From contig BCHH01000020.1 in the NCBI GenBank assembly GCA_001599595.1, forward strand, positions 336,747 through 400,746: a DNA stretch of 64,000 nucleotides, given 5' to 3'. A program made the position numbers and the translations under genes. The notes beneath the pieces are model-generated. The model was given only the letters and a program-made list of their open reading frames with translations. It did no database searches and was not told where the DNA came from. The stretch comes from Beverwykella pulmonaria (Eukaryota > Ascomycota > Dothideomycetes > Pleosporales > Melanommataceae). This document shows, one piece after another, positions 1-12,743 of this stretch (the first letter of the stretch is position 1; each line of letters opens with the position of its first letter).

Positions 1-3000
1 AAAGGTATGAGGCTGCAGACAAGAGCAATGGCCAACAGTGGCGTGTCTCGACGGCGTGCTAGAGTCGGTGAGATTTTGTATTTGCTGTAACAGGAAATAT
101 TGAATCTCTCTCAGACCCAAAGTCGAACAATCAATTGAGTATGTTGAAATAGAAAAAGAAATTCCCAAAACTGGGAGCCTCTCTCTTATACCGCTCGACG
201 AGCCGCACGGAACACAAAGATAGGCCACTGCCACCCACAAACGGGGGCATTTTATGGAGCTTAGGTCATGAGAAGTGGTCCCTGTAAGAAGTTGCGCAAT
301 CGCACACAATCCACCTTGCATGGACAATGGATCGTTATCCCCGCATACACTAAATGCCAACCCGGGGCGCAAAGATAAATTCCTCTCCATTGATATGCAG
401 GACCGATGGGCTGCAAGCTGTCGATGATCCGGGGTAAGCCTCCGAACCCGGAGGAGACGCACGCCTAGAATGTTCCGTGTTGATTTCACATCCATATTAC
501 TACTCCATAGTCTGCGAGGCATTGCCCTTCAGGATACCGCCATTGAGCTGGGAGACCTGTACAAAAGAGTAGAGTCGTCGTAAGTTAACATTTATTGATG
601 TCAGCATATCTGAAAAGGCCGCCTGGCAAGCGCTTTCCTGCCATTGTGACATTCTTAAGACAACGTTGAACGTTCAGAATTGAAGCCTCGGAGGTGGCGG
701 AAAATGACGCTAAGCCGCACCTGGATAGATGATGCTGAAGACGCAATTCTGTCAGGCGAAGGTGCAATCGATCTGATCAGGAACAGGAGACGCCCGCATA
801 TCATCCTGCAGCTACGTTGGTTTAACATCTCTCTCTCACCGCAACTTATCAGATCCGAACTCCCCATTCATCCGTTCCGCGCTTCTCTTCGCCGTCTAGC
901 ACATATTAGATGCTGGTCCTGCATCTTCGCGTAGCTTCATCATTCCTCGGGATAGATTGCCCTCTGCTTATGCGGTAGTTACGCTGCCTCGGATTCAAAC
1001 GATGTGGCGTATACGTTGCCCTCAATATCCATGTTTCGAGCTTGATTTCTAGAGACGACAACTCGTACGCGTATGTGGGGCAAGATCCAAGGTGCTCGCG
1101 GTTTAGGACGAAACATAGCTTGCGCGAGCAAGAGGCCATGTAAGATTGTGTTGTACGACTATCTGTTGCGTGGCAGCTGGATTCGTAGAGTTCTTGCCAC
1201 TGTTCGTGTCTTAGAAGTCGTAGATAGTACTTCAATCTTCTTGTTGCCGGATCTCCCTCTTACCGATACTCCCCGCACCTATCAGTGCTAGGACCAACAT
1301 CCCGTGGGCAAGTGATTTAATGTGTGAATGTTCCTGGTCGTTCTCGAACGAATTTGCGATATCAGGAATCCGGAAGAATCAGCCTGGGCATCCTCGAACT
1401 AGGGAACATTCGGTTCGTGGATGTCGCGGCGTACTAACGCCAAGTATGCAGGTGCACCATCGAGTCCCAATGCATATAAAAGAACTGGGAGACCGATGCC
1501 GGAGCAGCTGCCTCTTGGAATTGGAGTGGTGATGGCGGTGGTGCAGGTGGAAGGACCAAAGCAGGTGTGGGGATTGAAACATCCGCTTATACAGCAGCTT
1601 CAAACTCATTGGTCAACTTTCCATTGCCACAGAACCCAACGACTGCGAACGGCCACGATCGAGCATATATCCCCACGTCTTAGAAATTACAATGAACCTT
1701 CAACTATTCTAGTTGCGGGTTGAGAGAAGTATTGCACTTCTAAAGGTATCACCTCTGCGAACAATACCAACGCAAACAACACCACCCTCCAGCCTTAGCT
1801 TCCCAGATGTCATCTCAAAGAAGACCAGCACTCAGCGACGGCGGTTACTCCCTCCTCTTCTTTCTCTGAACAGCCTTTGTGGGCGCAGCCCTCCGGTCCG
1901 CTCTCCCCACTTTCTTCAAGCCATGCCACCTCTCCTCAACCAACATCAACGTCAACAGTATCACCCAGGCTACAAACGAGCGCGATGAACCACCGTTCCG
2001 TGTCCGCACACGCCTTGATATCAAGTGTGATATTACCCAGCCCTCAGTTTCCGGGATGTTATCTTGAAGTAATACCAGCACCTACTACTTTGTCAATATA
2101 ACTATCGTGATCGCAATCTCTATGTTCATCCCCTGCAGCGACGCCGCACGTTTGGAGTCTCATGAGCTGACAAATCATGACTGCAAATGTTTACTACATG
2201 AGTATTAACCCCGCATTAATCAATAATATATTGGGCAGATGAAAGTGGATAGAGAGGTGTGATGCTAGGAATACCCTGCGCAAGCTAGCGGTAGAGCTGA
2301 TTTGGAGGATCGGAATGTTGATTCCCTATCAGTAGGAAATATGTCTATGGAGACCTTATCTACCAGATGTCACACGTCCCCATCCATGTCCACGAACAGC
2401 AACGTCGTCAGCTATCAGTCTCCCGGATATTACATCTCCTCAAGAATTGTCTTCCAGCATCGTCGTCTGGTTCAATGGATTCAACCACCAGAGTCGGTTA
2501 AGATGGAACCAACACGCTCGACATGTGCAAGCATCTAGGTATCGAGTGCGACCTGCATGGCTAGTGCTATTATCCTGATGCAATATGTTATGATTCACAC
2601 ATTTTCAACTTGTAACGTTTTAGGATGTCTCTGCGTTCGTAGGTCAGCCTTTAGTCAGCCCTAAGACGTATAGTACGCCGGCAATTAGAAAAAAAATTAG
2701 CTTGTTACACGGTAATGCTCACGTATCTGTTTAAAAAAAAGGAGCTAATTTATAGTAAATTGGGCCTACGAAGGACCAATAGATCGCCGTAAAGTGCTAA
2801 GAGGTACAATGAAGTAAGTTACATAGAACGACTACTTACATGTACACACTATAGCGTACTAAGCTACTACGTTTGTAAGTTCTAAGGGTACCCATGGGCT
2901 GTTACGTATATGCAGTTCTCAAACGTACTGCGTCGGCTGACGGCGCTGAGTAGGGCGAGCTGACTATGACCTTCTAAGGGTTTCTTGTCCGTGTGAATGC

Positions 3001-4068
3001 TCAGGATCAAGAGATAACCGCAGCCAACAAGCTCGACATCTGAATGCACCTCAAGCTTGATAACAAGTAGCTACTTCCAATCCCTCAACTGCCGTCCTTC
3101 TCTCATTCAGGCTTGGCATTTTCTTCCCTTTTCCACATCTGCCCACTCTCTCAGTCCACTCAAATTACCCTAGAAATTTCGCATCTAAACTGAATAACAC
3201 AGATGGCCTGCTAGTCCCTGCGGAGACTGCGAGTAGGAGTTCGATGAGGTGCCTGAATCAAAGTTCAAATTGACCTTTATTGTTTAGGAGTGGGTGAGTA
3301 GGCGGGGCATAGCTAGAGATGCACACGTACATTGAAGAGGCGTGCCAAAGAAAGGGGAAGGGGGAAAGTGAAATACTACACGCTCTAGCGCAATGCAAAA
3401 TAGAAGAACTAGGAACTATGAACTTTGTATCCCCTGATTTTCGCCTCACAAAATTTCCCTTGATAAAAGGAGAGCGCACTAGTACATTCCCACCATACGT
3501 TTTTGGCATCAATCCAGCACGAGTATTTCGGCACAAGACTACGCAAGCCCTCGCCCGACCAATTCAACTACTTCAAAATCAATTCCACTATCCTAGAGAT
3601 ATACAAGAATAAAAGAGCTTCCACCTGTCTGATTGCCTCCATAACGCGCCTGTACCCAGTGAACGCCGCAACCGTTCTTACATTCGCTTCCCACAATAAT
3701 GACCCGTGAATTACCGCCAATATATCACATCGCTAATGCAATCATTTCGCCAGTCCATCCCTACAAATACCATGATGAAATTCAGAAACTTTGAAGCGCT
3801 TCCTCAGTCATACCCAATGGTGCGACGTCTCGTCCCAATGAAGATCCCCAATGCGACCGTGAAAAAGAGCAGGGCGAGAATCGGCTTCATCACCAACCAT
3901 ACCCACTGACTCGTGGACCGGGGAGCACTTGAACAACGTCAGATCATGCACTTGTATTCATCTGATGATTCGAGAAACTTCAAAATCGTTGGGATTCATG
4001 ACGATGGAGAACATAAAGATGTATGGGATAAGAAGAAGGAAAGTGTTGTGCAAATTGGGACTGACAGT
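1..4068. other. gene-poor left flank
   Basis: No reading frame here looks like a real gene: those present are short, overlap on both strands and match nothing I recognise. About 2,600-2,960 is visibly AT-rich with A-runs. Three loosely similar segments of about 45 bp occur near 1788, 2038 and 2409 (see findings). At the extreme left the minus strand could encode a short hydrophobic stretch, but without a start codon in view it is not called. The end of this interval is the 3' flank of the mannosyltransferase gene. Confidence 0.6.
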
Positions 4069-5446
4069 TTATTGATCCTTTTCATACCCCTCTGGTTTCT
4101 GCATATTGTTCGTCTCGTAGAAACGAGCAGTGCCTGGAACGTGATTTGTTAGCATTTGCTCTTGGTACATTGCAGGGTGAACATACAGCTGTATCCATTC
4201 CAATCGAAGTTGTCCTTGGGGTTGCAATGGCACTTGTGGTCCAAGCGGTACTGCTCACCGGTCGGGCAATGCGTGAAGGGGACATGGTAGTATGCAATGT
4301 CGTTGAAGAAGTGAAGTTCATCTTTTTTGAGCATTAATGCCGCGGCAATGGAGTGAACAGGCGCGTCGCCCCAGCGTTCGTAGAAGAAGCCACCGGCATG
4401 GTCCAGAGAAGTGAAGTAGTCAATGTATGCGTCGGAGCGAAGCCAGTTAAGGTTACCGATTTCGAAGTTGGACCACTACCACCACCAAGTTAGCCAAACA
4501 ACATCATCAGAAGGGTGAGAGAAGATAGGGGGCGTACAAAGTGGCAGTGGTTGTATGTCTTGCCATCGTCTTCACTGAGGAACTTCATGGAGTTGTCTTT
4601 CACGATGTGCTGGGGGTAGGTAGCTGTGAAGTTCTTGACCGCATCCCAGAGCGTAGGAATGGTCTCGACGTATTCGTACAAGCTGAGCACGAAGCTGTAC
4701 TTCTTCTTGTTGTCGGCCATGAACTTGAAGGTGTCGTAGTTGATGTCGCAGTAGAGCTCGATGCTGGGCTCCACGCGCCAGTACCACTCATAATCCAGCA
4801 TCAAAGGGTGGCGGAAGAAGAAGCCGGATTCGTAGCGGCACATGTGCCTGTAGCTGATGGAGTCGCCATAGATGATCTTCTTCTCTTTCATCTCCTCGCG
4901 AACCTTGGCGGCACGGTCCTGGTCAATGAAGTCGGGGAAAGACCAGTGCTCGGTGGGGATCTTGCCGTACTTGGTCTTGCCCGACACAAGGGCGGTTGTC
5001 ACCTTCTTAAACTCGTCGTTGAAGTCGTCATCGTTGAGGAACACCCAGTCGTAGTTGAACTTGCGGTTGAAGCGGTCCTCGACGTGGCGGATCGACTTGG
5101 CAATTTCCCAGAGATCCGAGTTGCGGGCGAGGGTGACGAAGGTGGCATTCATGCGCTCGCCCGAAGCCGTGGCGGGGGGGAGCTCCTTCTCATTATTTGG
5201 GGTGGTTGAGGGCTTCGGCTGCAATTGTTCTTGGCCGCGGTGCGGGCTGGGAACGGCTGAGTCGCCGCCGGTATACGACGAGGGCCAGCTGGCTGAGGGG
5301 ACGGACGAGGACGAGGATATGAAAAAGAGGAGGATGAGGCACTGCGAGAGTCAATTGCGCCCCGATGGAAAGGCTGGCGGGGAGTGGAGTGATCGTACAA
5401 TGAGCGCGAAGAGAATGTAGCGGATGTACCGCTGGGTGCCCGCCAT
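4069..5446 (-). CDS. Golgi alpha-1,2-mannosyltransferase (GT15, Kre2/Mnt1 type)
   Basis: Four exons on the minus strand (5446-5399, 5341-4538, 4475-4187, 4133-4069) joined by 57-, 62- and 53-nt introns with GTAC/GTAT donors and AG acceptors give 401 residues, the usual length for the family. The protein is a type II membrane protein: a short basic tail ([10 protein letters not shown]) runs into a hydrophobic segment at about residues 11-25 and a Ser/Pro-rich stem before the catalytic domain. Family hallmarks are visible: [40 protein letters not shown] and [14 protein letters not shown]. These enzymes transfer mannose from GDP-mannose onto O-linked and N-linked mannan in the Golgi. The start was chosen because the first small exon restores the membrane anchor in frame. 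It is divergently placed from PAT1. The orthologue (KRE2/MNT1/KTR member) cannot be fixed from sequence alone. Confidence 0.93.
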
Positions 5447-6171
5447 TGCGCCGCGAGACTGGTGTTGCGGCTGATGGCCTTCGAACCGTTGGTTCTTTTC
5501 CGACTTAGCGGTGCCCTCCACCTTGTCGGTTGCCGGGCGTTGCGGGCGGGCGAATTTGGGTTTTGCAGCGACGTTGTCGGAGGGTCGGGGCAGAGGCAGG
5601 TCGGCGCGCAGGTGTGGTGTTTGACGCCGGGTCCGGGTGAGCGAAGATGGTCAAGGTGGCCACAGAGACAGCAAAAGGAACGGGGAGAGGAGACGGGCGA
5701 CGGCTGCTGAGGGCGAGGCGAAGGCGCAGGAGCACTCACTTATAGGGTGTGCGGCCAGAGGTCAGAAAAGGAGACAGGTGCGCTTGTTGAGCGGGTGTGG
5801 CTGACGACGCCTGAGCCACGCAAAGCGAAGAACTAATGAGAAGGCCATTCCATTGCACTGGCGCCGGGACTTGCCAGCCGTGGGCTTGAGAGACAGCGAA
5901 CAAACACCAGAGCTAGGCGACATCGTCTGTGAAACACTGGAAACGCGACGACACGCTTCTATCTCTTCTACTGATACCGCGACGCCCTGAGGACTGCCGT
6001 TGGTGCTGATGCTGCCGCTCCGCTCTCTCACCACCTTGGTACGCCACTTGCTGGCCCGTTGATATCATCACCCTACCCAAACTCTCACCACCCCCTCGTG
6101 CATCACCGCAGCGCGCCCGACCCATACGTATACACTCATAACAACCCCCCCTGGGCGCCGCCCCATCCACC
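5447..6171. promoter_or_regulatory. divergent intergenic promoter, mannosyltransferase / PAT1
   Basis: A 725-bp region between two divergent start codons. It is GC-rich and open on the minus strand, which produces spurious frames (for example up to 5739), but no protein resembling a known family. It must carry the promoters and 5' leaders of both genes. The stretch just before the PAT1 start is C-rich with little G, as is common in fungal leaders. Confidence 0.6.
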
Positions 6172-8781
6172 ATGTCGTTCTTTGGCTTTGACGCCACCCT
6201 CCCCAAGGACCGGGGCCACGCTGCGAGTGCTCCTGGCTTTGGCCAGGCGCGAGACGCCTTTGCCGGCCTCGGCGGGGCAGCCGGTGCTGGCGATGACGAT
6301 TTGTACGTCGCACTGCGAGGGGGCTGCGGAGAATGCTGCTAATTTCCCCTGTGCAGCATTGACTTTGAGGACACCTACGATGGCCTAGGCGACCAGCTAG
6401 ACGAGACCGACGATGCCTTCAACGACGATACCTTTGGCGGGGGCCCCGCGTCCCAGCAAACCATCGGCAAAGACTTTGACTTCGCCGGCCAGACCTCCCA
6501 AATCGCAAACACCCTGCAGGAGGAACAGATGCTTTTCCAAGCTCGACAGCCCCCTCAGCAGCAGCCGAAACCTCATGCCCCGCAAGCCTCGAAGCCCGCC
6601 AGGACGGGCTATGAGAGCTACCATGACCCTAACTACATCCCTCAATTGGAGGCGCGCGCGGACATTTGGGGGCTCAAACCTAAGCAGCCTGCTCCCGCAA
6701 GGCAGCACGAGAGCCAAGCTCCACCTGCTGCCGCACCCGCGAGGAAAATGATGAGTTTGGAGGAGGTCGAGGCCATGATGCGCTCGCAGAGCTTCAACGA
6801 GTCGCCCGCGGCTCCCCAAGTGCAGCACGTTCAGTCTCAGCCCCAGCCCACTCCGGCTCATTCCCAGCACCCAATGCAACAAGGCCAACCTCATTACCAG
6901 GGCCAGTTTGCGCCGCAGATTCTGCAGCGACCGCAACAGCACCCGCCGCCCCAGGCTCCCGCTTCCAGACAGCAGCAAGTCCATGCTGAGCTCCCTGGCC
7001 ATGCCGTGCACCCGCAACAACCACAGCATCCTACCATTCTCCAACGACAGAGACCGCAGCCCAACGACCAAGCCGGCCCGCAACATAGGCATGCACCGCC
7101 GCAGGCTCCGCTGCAAAGGCCCCCTTCCCAGCCCAGGCAGATTCTCCAGAACCCAAATCGTCTCTCGGGCCATGGTCAGCCAGTGCAGCCGGCCCAGCCA
7201 GGTCCACGTGGACATAACCGGGGCCCATCTTTCCCCGGAATGGTCATCACCCACCCGGAACAGCTTCTTACTCTTTCAGAGGAACAACGTGCCTCGTTTC
7301 TAGAGGAGGATGCCAAACGTGCTAAGCGCAACCACAAGATTGCCCTTCTTTCCAAGGACAATGGCTTGATGACCCCTCAGGACAAGAATTTCATCACACG
7401 GATCCAATTGCAGCAGCTCATGTCCGCGGCGGGTAGTCTCGAGGGAAATGGTTCCGAAGCTGCGCTTGCCGAAGACTTCTACTATCAAGTATTCACTCAA
7501 ATTCGCGGTGCTCCGAGACAAAGTCCGCACCAGCCGGCGAGTCAATTTGCCCAAACGTACCTCTTCCAAACCAACAGCAGGTATGGACCTCGTAGACAAG
7601 GCCGAGGCGGAGACAATCATATGCAGCGCATGGAGCAGCAGGTTCAGCGAGCCGTCGAAGCAGCGAAGGCCAAGCCGAAGGGGAAACAGCTCGTAATTGA
7701 GGGCAGTCTAGGAAAGATCGCGTTCAGTAACGCAAAGACGCCTAGACCACTCTTAAACATCAAGCGGCCGGAGACTGGGGACAAACACCCCAAGCTTCAC
7801 AAGTCGTCTGTTGCAGATCGTAAAGAGACTTTGCGCAACATTGAGTCTGTGTATATGACCTTGATGCACATGGAGGACCATGAGAGATCTCTACCCCCTC
7901 CGATTAATGAAGACAGCAAACCTGAAGCAATCCAGGCACACATGGAGTGGCGCACCAAGGTGGAAGCTCTGCACAAGAGCCTTTGGCAGAACACCAAGAT
8001 TATGGAGCCAATCAACCCCCAGTACGTGTTACCGTCCCATGTGTATACCTCAAACTTACGAAGTAGCTCTCTCACTCCGCATCCGTTCATCTCCATCTTG
8101 TCCCATGCAAAAGGCAAGAAGGTCATTCCCCGCCTTTTCCGCCACATCGATGAGCAGGAGCGCATCACTGTGGTAACAATGATTGTTGTTCACCTCGACA
8201 GTCTCTCAGTTGTTTCGCACGCGATTGCATCACCGGACGAGCCATTGACTCCGGCGATTCGCGAGGAAGTAGAACTCTTCTCGCATGCCGTCATGCCGCC
8301 TCTCTTCGCTCACATTTCTGAGTCGCCGCTCAACATCATCATTGGGCTGCTTGGCCTCATTCTCGACCGAACAAACCTGCATGTCGTTGCACGCAGCAAA
8401 ATTGGCATGTCTCTGCTCACCATTTTGATCTCCCGCGCCGAGCTTCTGAAACAATCCGCCCCAGAGATTGTCGCCGCAGACTGGGAGCAATGGACCGATC
8501 TCTACAACCGTCTATTCGAAACCGTCGAGCCCGTTTTGCCCTTGATCTTCCCAGGTACGGCCAACGATACAGACGACATGTACGTATGGCAGTTCCTGGC
8601 CGCCATGGGTGTTGGTGCTAGCCCAGAACAACAGCAGAGGCTGGTCATTGGTGTCAAGGATCGCGTCATGGAGACTGTGACCGTGAGCAAGGCGTTACCC
8701 GCAGAGATGGCAGGAGCAAGATTGGCAAACGTAAATCTCTTCATGAGGGCCATCGGGTTGGATGTTGAGCTGCTGGGATGA
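6172..8781 (+). CDS. PAT1: Pat1-type mRNA decapping activator
   Basis: Two exons (6172-6302, 6357-8781) separated by a 54-nt intron (GTACGT..CAG) encode 851 residues. The N-terminus MSFFGFDATLPKDRGH and the acidic FEDTYDGLGDQLDETDDA segment after the intron are characteristic of filamentous-fungal Pat1. A long Gln/Pro/His-rich disordered region follows (roughly residues 120-290), then a basic central part with an R..GRGGDN segment, then the alpha-helical C-terminal domain to residue 851. Pat1 bridges the Lsm1-7 ring, Dhh1 and the decapping enzyme in P-bodies, driving deadenylation-dependent decapping and translational repression. The first in-frame ATG sits in the context CCACC-ATG, and the intron is needed to join the conserved N-terminus to the body. 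No lesion is visible. Confidence 0.95.
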
Positions 8782-9614
8782 AGCACTGATGATGGAAATT
8801 TGAGTCAGCATACCTGAACGAGCGTCACCCAAATCAAATGAGGTTTAGCCCGAAGCGTGCAGAGGAGTGTGTAGGTCATGTTGAAGGCCGCTGTCGATCC
8901 CCAAGCGGGCTATCACAGCGACCTTCGCAGTCAGGCTGCACAACTGGAACGAGAGTGAGAAGATTCGGTAAGTCATGGATCAAAGCAACGTGTAACAGTA
9001 GGAGGCTGTTGGTGAAGGTGAATTTAATGACCCTGCCATTCTCATATTTATGGAAGAGACACTAGCAGGCGAGAATTGACGAGGTTACTTTTGCATTACT
9101 AAGGTTCAGATTTCAGATTTCAATACTAAAAGCATTCGGTTTGATGTTGATTCCAATGGTGATTAGGTGTGTATGTACCTACATGCGTGAGTGCCACAAT
9201 GGCATGAATCGAGCGTCATCACTTACTGTACCTGAAAACGCAGTAGGATGATCGTGTTTGGTAGATATTGGAGAAAAGGCCGATGTTCAGTCGATGAGAC
9301 CAATTCCAAGTGCGCCATGACGCCTTAGGTAGAAAGTACTACCTACTAGACCCTTGCAAATACTCTTGTATCTCAGACGCATATGAATCTGGTCTGCATG
9401 CACTCAGCCTTCGGACATTTAGAGACAGATATCACGTACTCAAGCGCAGCGGTCGACTCTAATCAAATTCAGAGAATACGCCTTGCTGTGTCTTAGATCT
9501 CACCACACCACGGCTTCCGAATACAAGCGATGTTGCATCCTCTCACAACACGTCAGTTCCATTCTCTATCAAGTCTACCCACCCAGACTTGTCCATCAAC
9601 CTGAAGACTGTACA
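8782..9614. other. intergenic, PAT1 3' flank
   Basis: I see no gene. It holds the PAT1 3' untranslated region and AT-leaning non-coding sequence. The short frames present are unsupported. Confidence 0.6.
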
Positions 9615-10979
9615 ATGAACGACTTGCCACCAGAACTGATCGATCAAATCATCAAAAAGCTGGAGAACGAAGCCAATCTTGCTCATAATGGTTCCAGCAA
9701 AATTCAGCTCACAATCCTTTACGCCGATATGATGGGTCGATCCGTCGTTCTACCGACACCACGTAAGCTCAGTGTGGCGCGTCCATCTTCTACGTCCTAA
9801 GAATCTCCCTGATTTATGTTTTATTTATGGTCCAAGTATCTGTGATCCCATAGTATCCACTAGGATAGATAGGGGTCGTTGTACAATATCTCGTCTAGAC
9901 TGGCACATACTCATCGACGTGGCAAGAAGACTGCCTAACCTGGAGTATCTGGGAAGTTGATTTGGGATAGAGGCATGGAGACTTCCTGATGCAGATCTTG
10001 CGCGGAGGCACTTTGAGAAAGATTTTGAGGGTTGTGCAAGAGACTCAAGAGTTGGGATTGCGAAGGCACGGCATTGCGTAATGTGCAGCTTGATTTTCTC
10101 AACGATCTAGGGGAGTACTTGCACGTGGAAGAAGGGGGAGGACCAAACCTTGTTAGTCCGGCGACTTACAATCTTTTCAGCAGCATTTTACGAACCTTAG
10201 CTTCAAATCTTCGGCGTTTAAACTTGCGCCTCAAAACCGATTCAACTCTCTTCTGACCAACCCAAGACGGTGTATCCTTCCCTAATCTTGAATTTCTGCA
10301 TATTATGTTCCATTCGGTGACGCCCTCAGGGTCATGGCACTTCCGCAGTGTTGATGGAAACGGATGGGATGATGTAGGATATCAAGCTACCGACAATATG
10401 TATCCGCCACTCGACTCCAGCGATCATCGCGACGCGAACTGGCATTTCGAGGACATCCTGGGCGCTATAGATTCTCCCGTTTACTTCCGTCAAGTCCCGA
10501 ATGAGGAGATGATACATCCATTCCTCGAAGCATTCGCCAAAGCGGCCAGTAACATGCATTCACTATGAGCTTTCTCACTCTGGTTACTAAGTGCTCATGG
10601 AGCCGCGTGGGGTATCGCTTATGCCAAGCCTAGAGAACATGCTACTCTTTACTCTCTGTCGGTAGAATTCAGCTTCTCTCGCCAGCTGTGGTGGAAAGTC
10701 GGGCACTGGGGTAGTCCCTCTGCACACAAGCTATTTCAAGACATTAGCCGTGTAGAACATGGCGAGGAGCAGCTCGAACATTGGAACGATGGGGCAGGTG
10801 ACGGCGCATGGACGGATCAGGAAACATTTACAGAGCTTTTAGCTTCCTTTCCAACCTCTGGGGATGTTTATCCTGCGTGGATCCGGCGTATAGGACGGAC
10901 GAACAGGACGCCAGGGAAACTACGCGCTTGCACTTTTAGACAGCAATCAAACAACGCAAAGCAGATATGTGCAAGATGA
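9615..10979 (+). pseudogene. decayed F-box / leucine-rich-repeat gene, copy 1
   Basis: The frame opens with an F-box-like start (MNDLPPELIDQIIKKLENE) and is then broken by stops and frame changes. Later pieces read like the LRR part of fungal F-box proteins: HILIDVARRLPNLEYLGS near 9905-9957, FPNLEFLHIMF near 10277-10308, and VPNEEMIHPFLEAFAKAASN near 10495-10554. The last piece, containing AWGIAYAKP and SRQLWWKVGHWG, ends at a TGA at 10977-10979. A second decayed copy in the opposite direction at 18830-20386 shares these segments, which supports a once-functional family. Fungal F-box proteins are substrate receptors of SCF ubiquitin ligases. At least three lesions separate the pieces, and I could not resolve each into stop, indel or intron, so a functional multi-intron gene is unlikely but not excluded. 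Confidence 0.6.
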
Positions 10980-12743
10980 CGACGCCGGCTCAGCAATGAA
11001 AATTACTTCAGACATCTTCAATTACGTAAAATAAAGTTGTATCGAGAGCCATTGCTTCGATTCCATTGCACCGTGCAGACAGTATGGCCTTCAAGGATCA
11101 CTCTTCATGTGATAGGGTCAGCGCACGGGCCAAATTACAGTAAAGCGGCAAGATGCTAAGCGAGCCTCTATTTCCTAATGTAATTCCACTCTTACAGTTT
11201 GGAGACGGAGCCTCGAGTCAGAGGTAGGAATGGGTCTAGCTGTTAGAACAGGACCAAAACCAGGACTAGAAGCCGGGTATTATAAGAGAGTGGATCGCGG
11301 GGACTAGAGCCAGGTATACCAAAGAATTGTATTTGATGAAGAGTTATCTACTGCTACAGGGGTCAGCATTTTATTGGGGGTTGTTTGGCCGCTTAGCGTT
11401 GCTCAGGGTGGCTGCGGCGACGCGCGGGGCGCGTAGTCGCGTGACGAGGTTTGCACCGAGATTCCATCGAGGCCAGGTTTTAGTGCTCCGCCCCTTACAT
11501 ACTAAAGCACCTTGCCATAGCATGTGGGATGCTTGCCACCTTACTCCTGCCACCTCTGCAGCAGCAGCAAATAGATTTAGTAGCCTATCTAGCATTAACC
11601 TGCCCATACATTTAGTCTAATAGGTATTTGTGACAATATTATACATCACCAGCCTCGAAAGGCTCGCGGGCGGGTGATGGGCCAGCCACGGGTTCTAGAC
11701 AAGACCACGCGACTACGCAGGAGTGTATAGCCTCCTCAACGTTCCTGAGTCAACCTCAAGGATTCGTCTCAGTACAATCGTATACCTACGTTCAAGTTCC
11801 CTCCTTACGAAACCCCTCACACCTAGAGATATATTGCTTGCGCTTTTCTATGGTGCTTAGAAGAGGCATCGTGATATGACCAGAATAAATTATAACTTAA
11901 TAAGGCTTGTAAGATGGCAACGCGTGAAGAGGAGCGTTTTGTCGACTGTGAGAGGTACCCAAGATTATTCTAGGTGTTAAATCATAGAGGATAGCATCTG
12001 TGCGAAGTTTTAAGTAGATTGCTAACTACTAGCGCAGATAACAGCATTTTTCGTATTTATCTCCAAGCAAAAGAGTCTCCCAGACGTGGCAACGAACACG
12101 ACGCCCCAGATCTTCATAGGATCCCATATAACTATCGTAAACGGATAGTACGGCAACCTTAGACGCCGTTCAATATACTAAATAGGTGCTCTGTACGTAC
12201 TTACTGTGGTGGAGTAAAGGAATGTTATAGGAAAATTGGAGTAGGGGGGTAAAGGCAACTTGCAGCCTTGCGATGTCCGAAGCAGCAATGCTCTGAAGGG
12301 ACAACAATTAAATCTCATGCCGCGTTTACGACGAAGATGAGGGTTGGTAGTGGTCTGTTGCAATTTCGTTGTATCTAGCTACCAAAGGAAAAGATATATA
12401 TATAGGTTCATAAGAATAGAAAAGTCGTTCGTGGTCTCGTTATTTGTGGGTGCGGGTGTGTTCGTGGGCGTTCAGTTCAGTCTTCTTCGTGTTTTGTCCT
12501 CTCGAGTCTTTTTTTTTCTCTTTTCTTCTCTCAATTTTACTCCCTCTTGAGACCCTTAGTCATCCTTCCAAGAAAACGTGCATCCAAACCAAGAGCCACT
12601 GTTCAATAGGGTTCGAACGAAAGACTCTGCTGCAACCCCTGGGAGGAACTCTCCGCTACGGCGCATTACGCTCAATATCGTGTGTACTACAGTACGGTTA
12701 GGTGTACGTACTGTTGGACACACTTCTCCCAACTTAGATATGG
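10980..12743. other. intergenic, no gene seen
   Basis: No supported gene. The interval has mixed composition: 11,880-12,180 is AT-rich, and a short imperfect inverted repeat (GCCTCGAAAGGC) lies near 11,653. There are pyrimidine-rich runs around 12,490-12,540. It serves as the 3' flank of both the decayed F-box copy and the methyltransferase. Confidence 0.5.

Noticed and set aside
1..95. Hydrophobic, signal-peptide-like minus-strand stretch at the left edge
   Set aside because: No in-frame ATG is visible and the rest would lie outside the window.
4541..5209. 222-codon plus-strand frame
   Set aside because: Antisense of the mannosyltransferase main exon. It has no family resemblance, while the minus strand carries clear GT15 motifs.
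5149..5739. 196-codon minus-strand frame upstream of the mannosyltransferase
   Set aside because: Different frame from the enzyme, Pro/Ser/Arg-rich, and it overlaps the exon that encodes the membrane anchor.
6397..7254. 285-codon minus-strand frame
   Set aside because: Shadow of the Gln/Pro-rich part of PAT1.
12601..12640. tRNA B-box-like GGTTCGAAC
   Set aside because: No matching A-box or cloverleaf could be built around it. No tRNA, rRNA or CRISPR array was found anywhere in the window.
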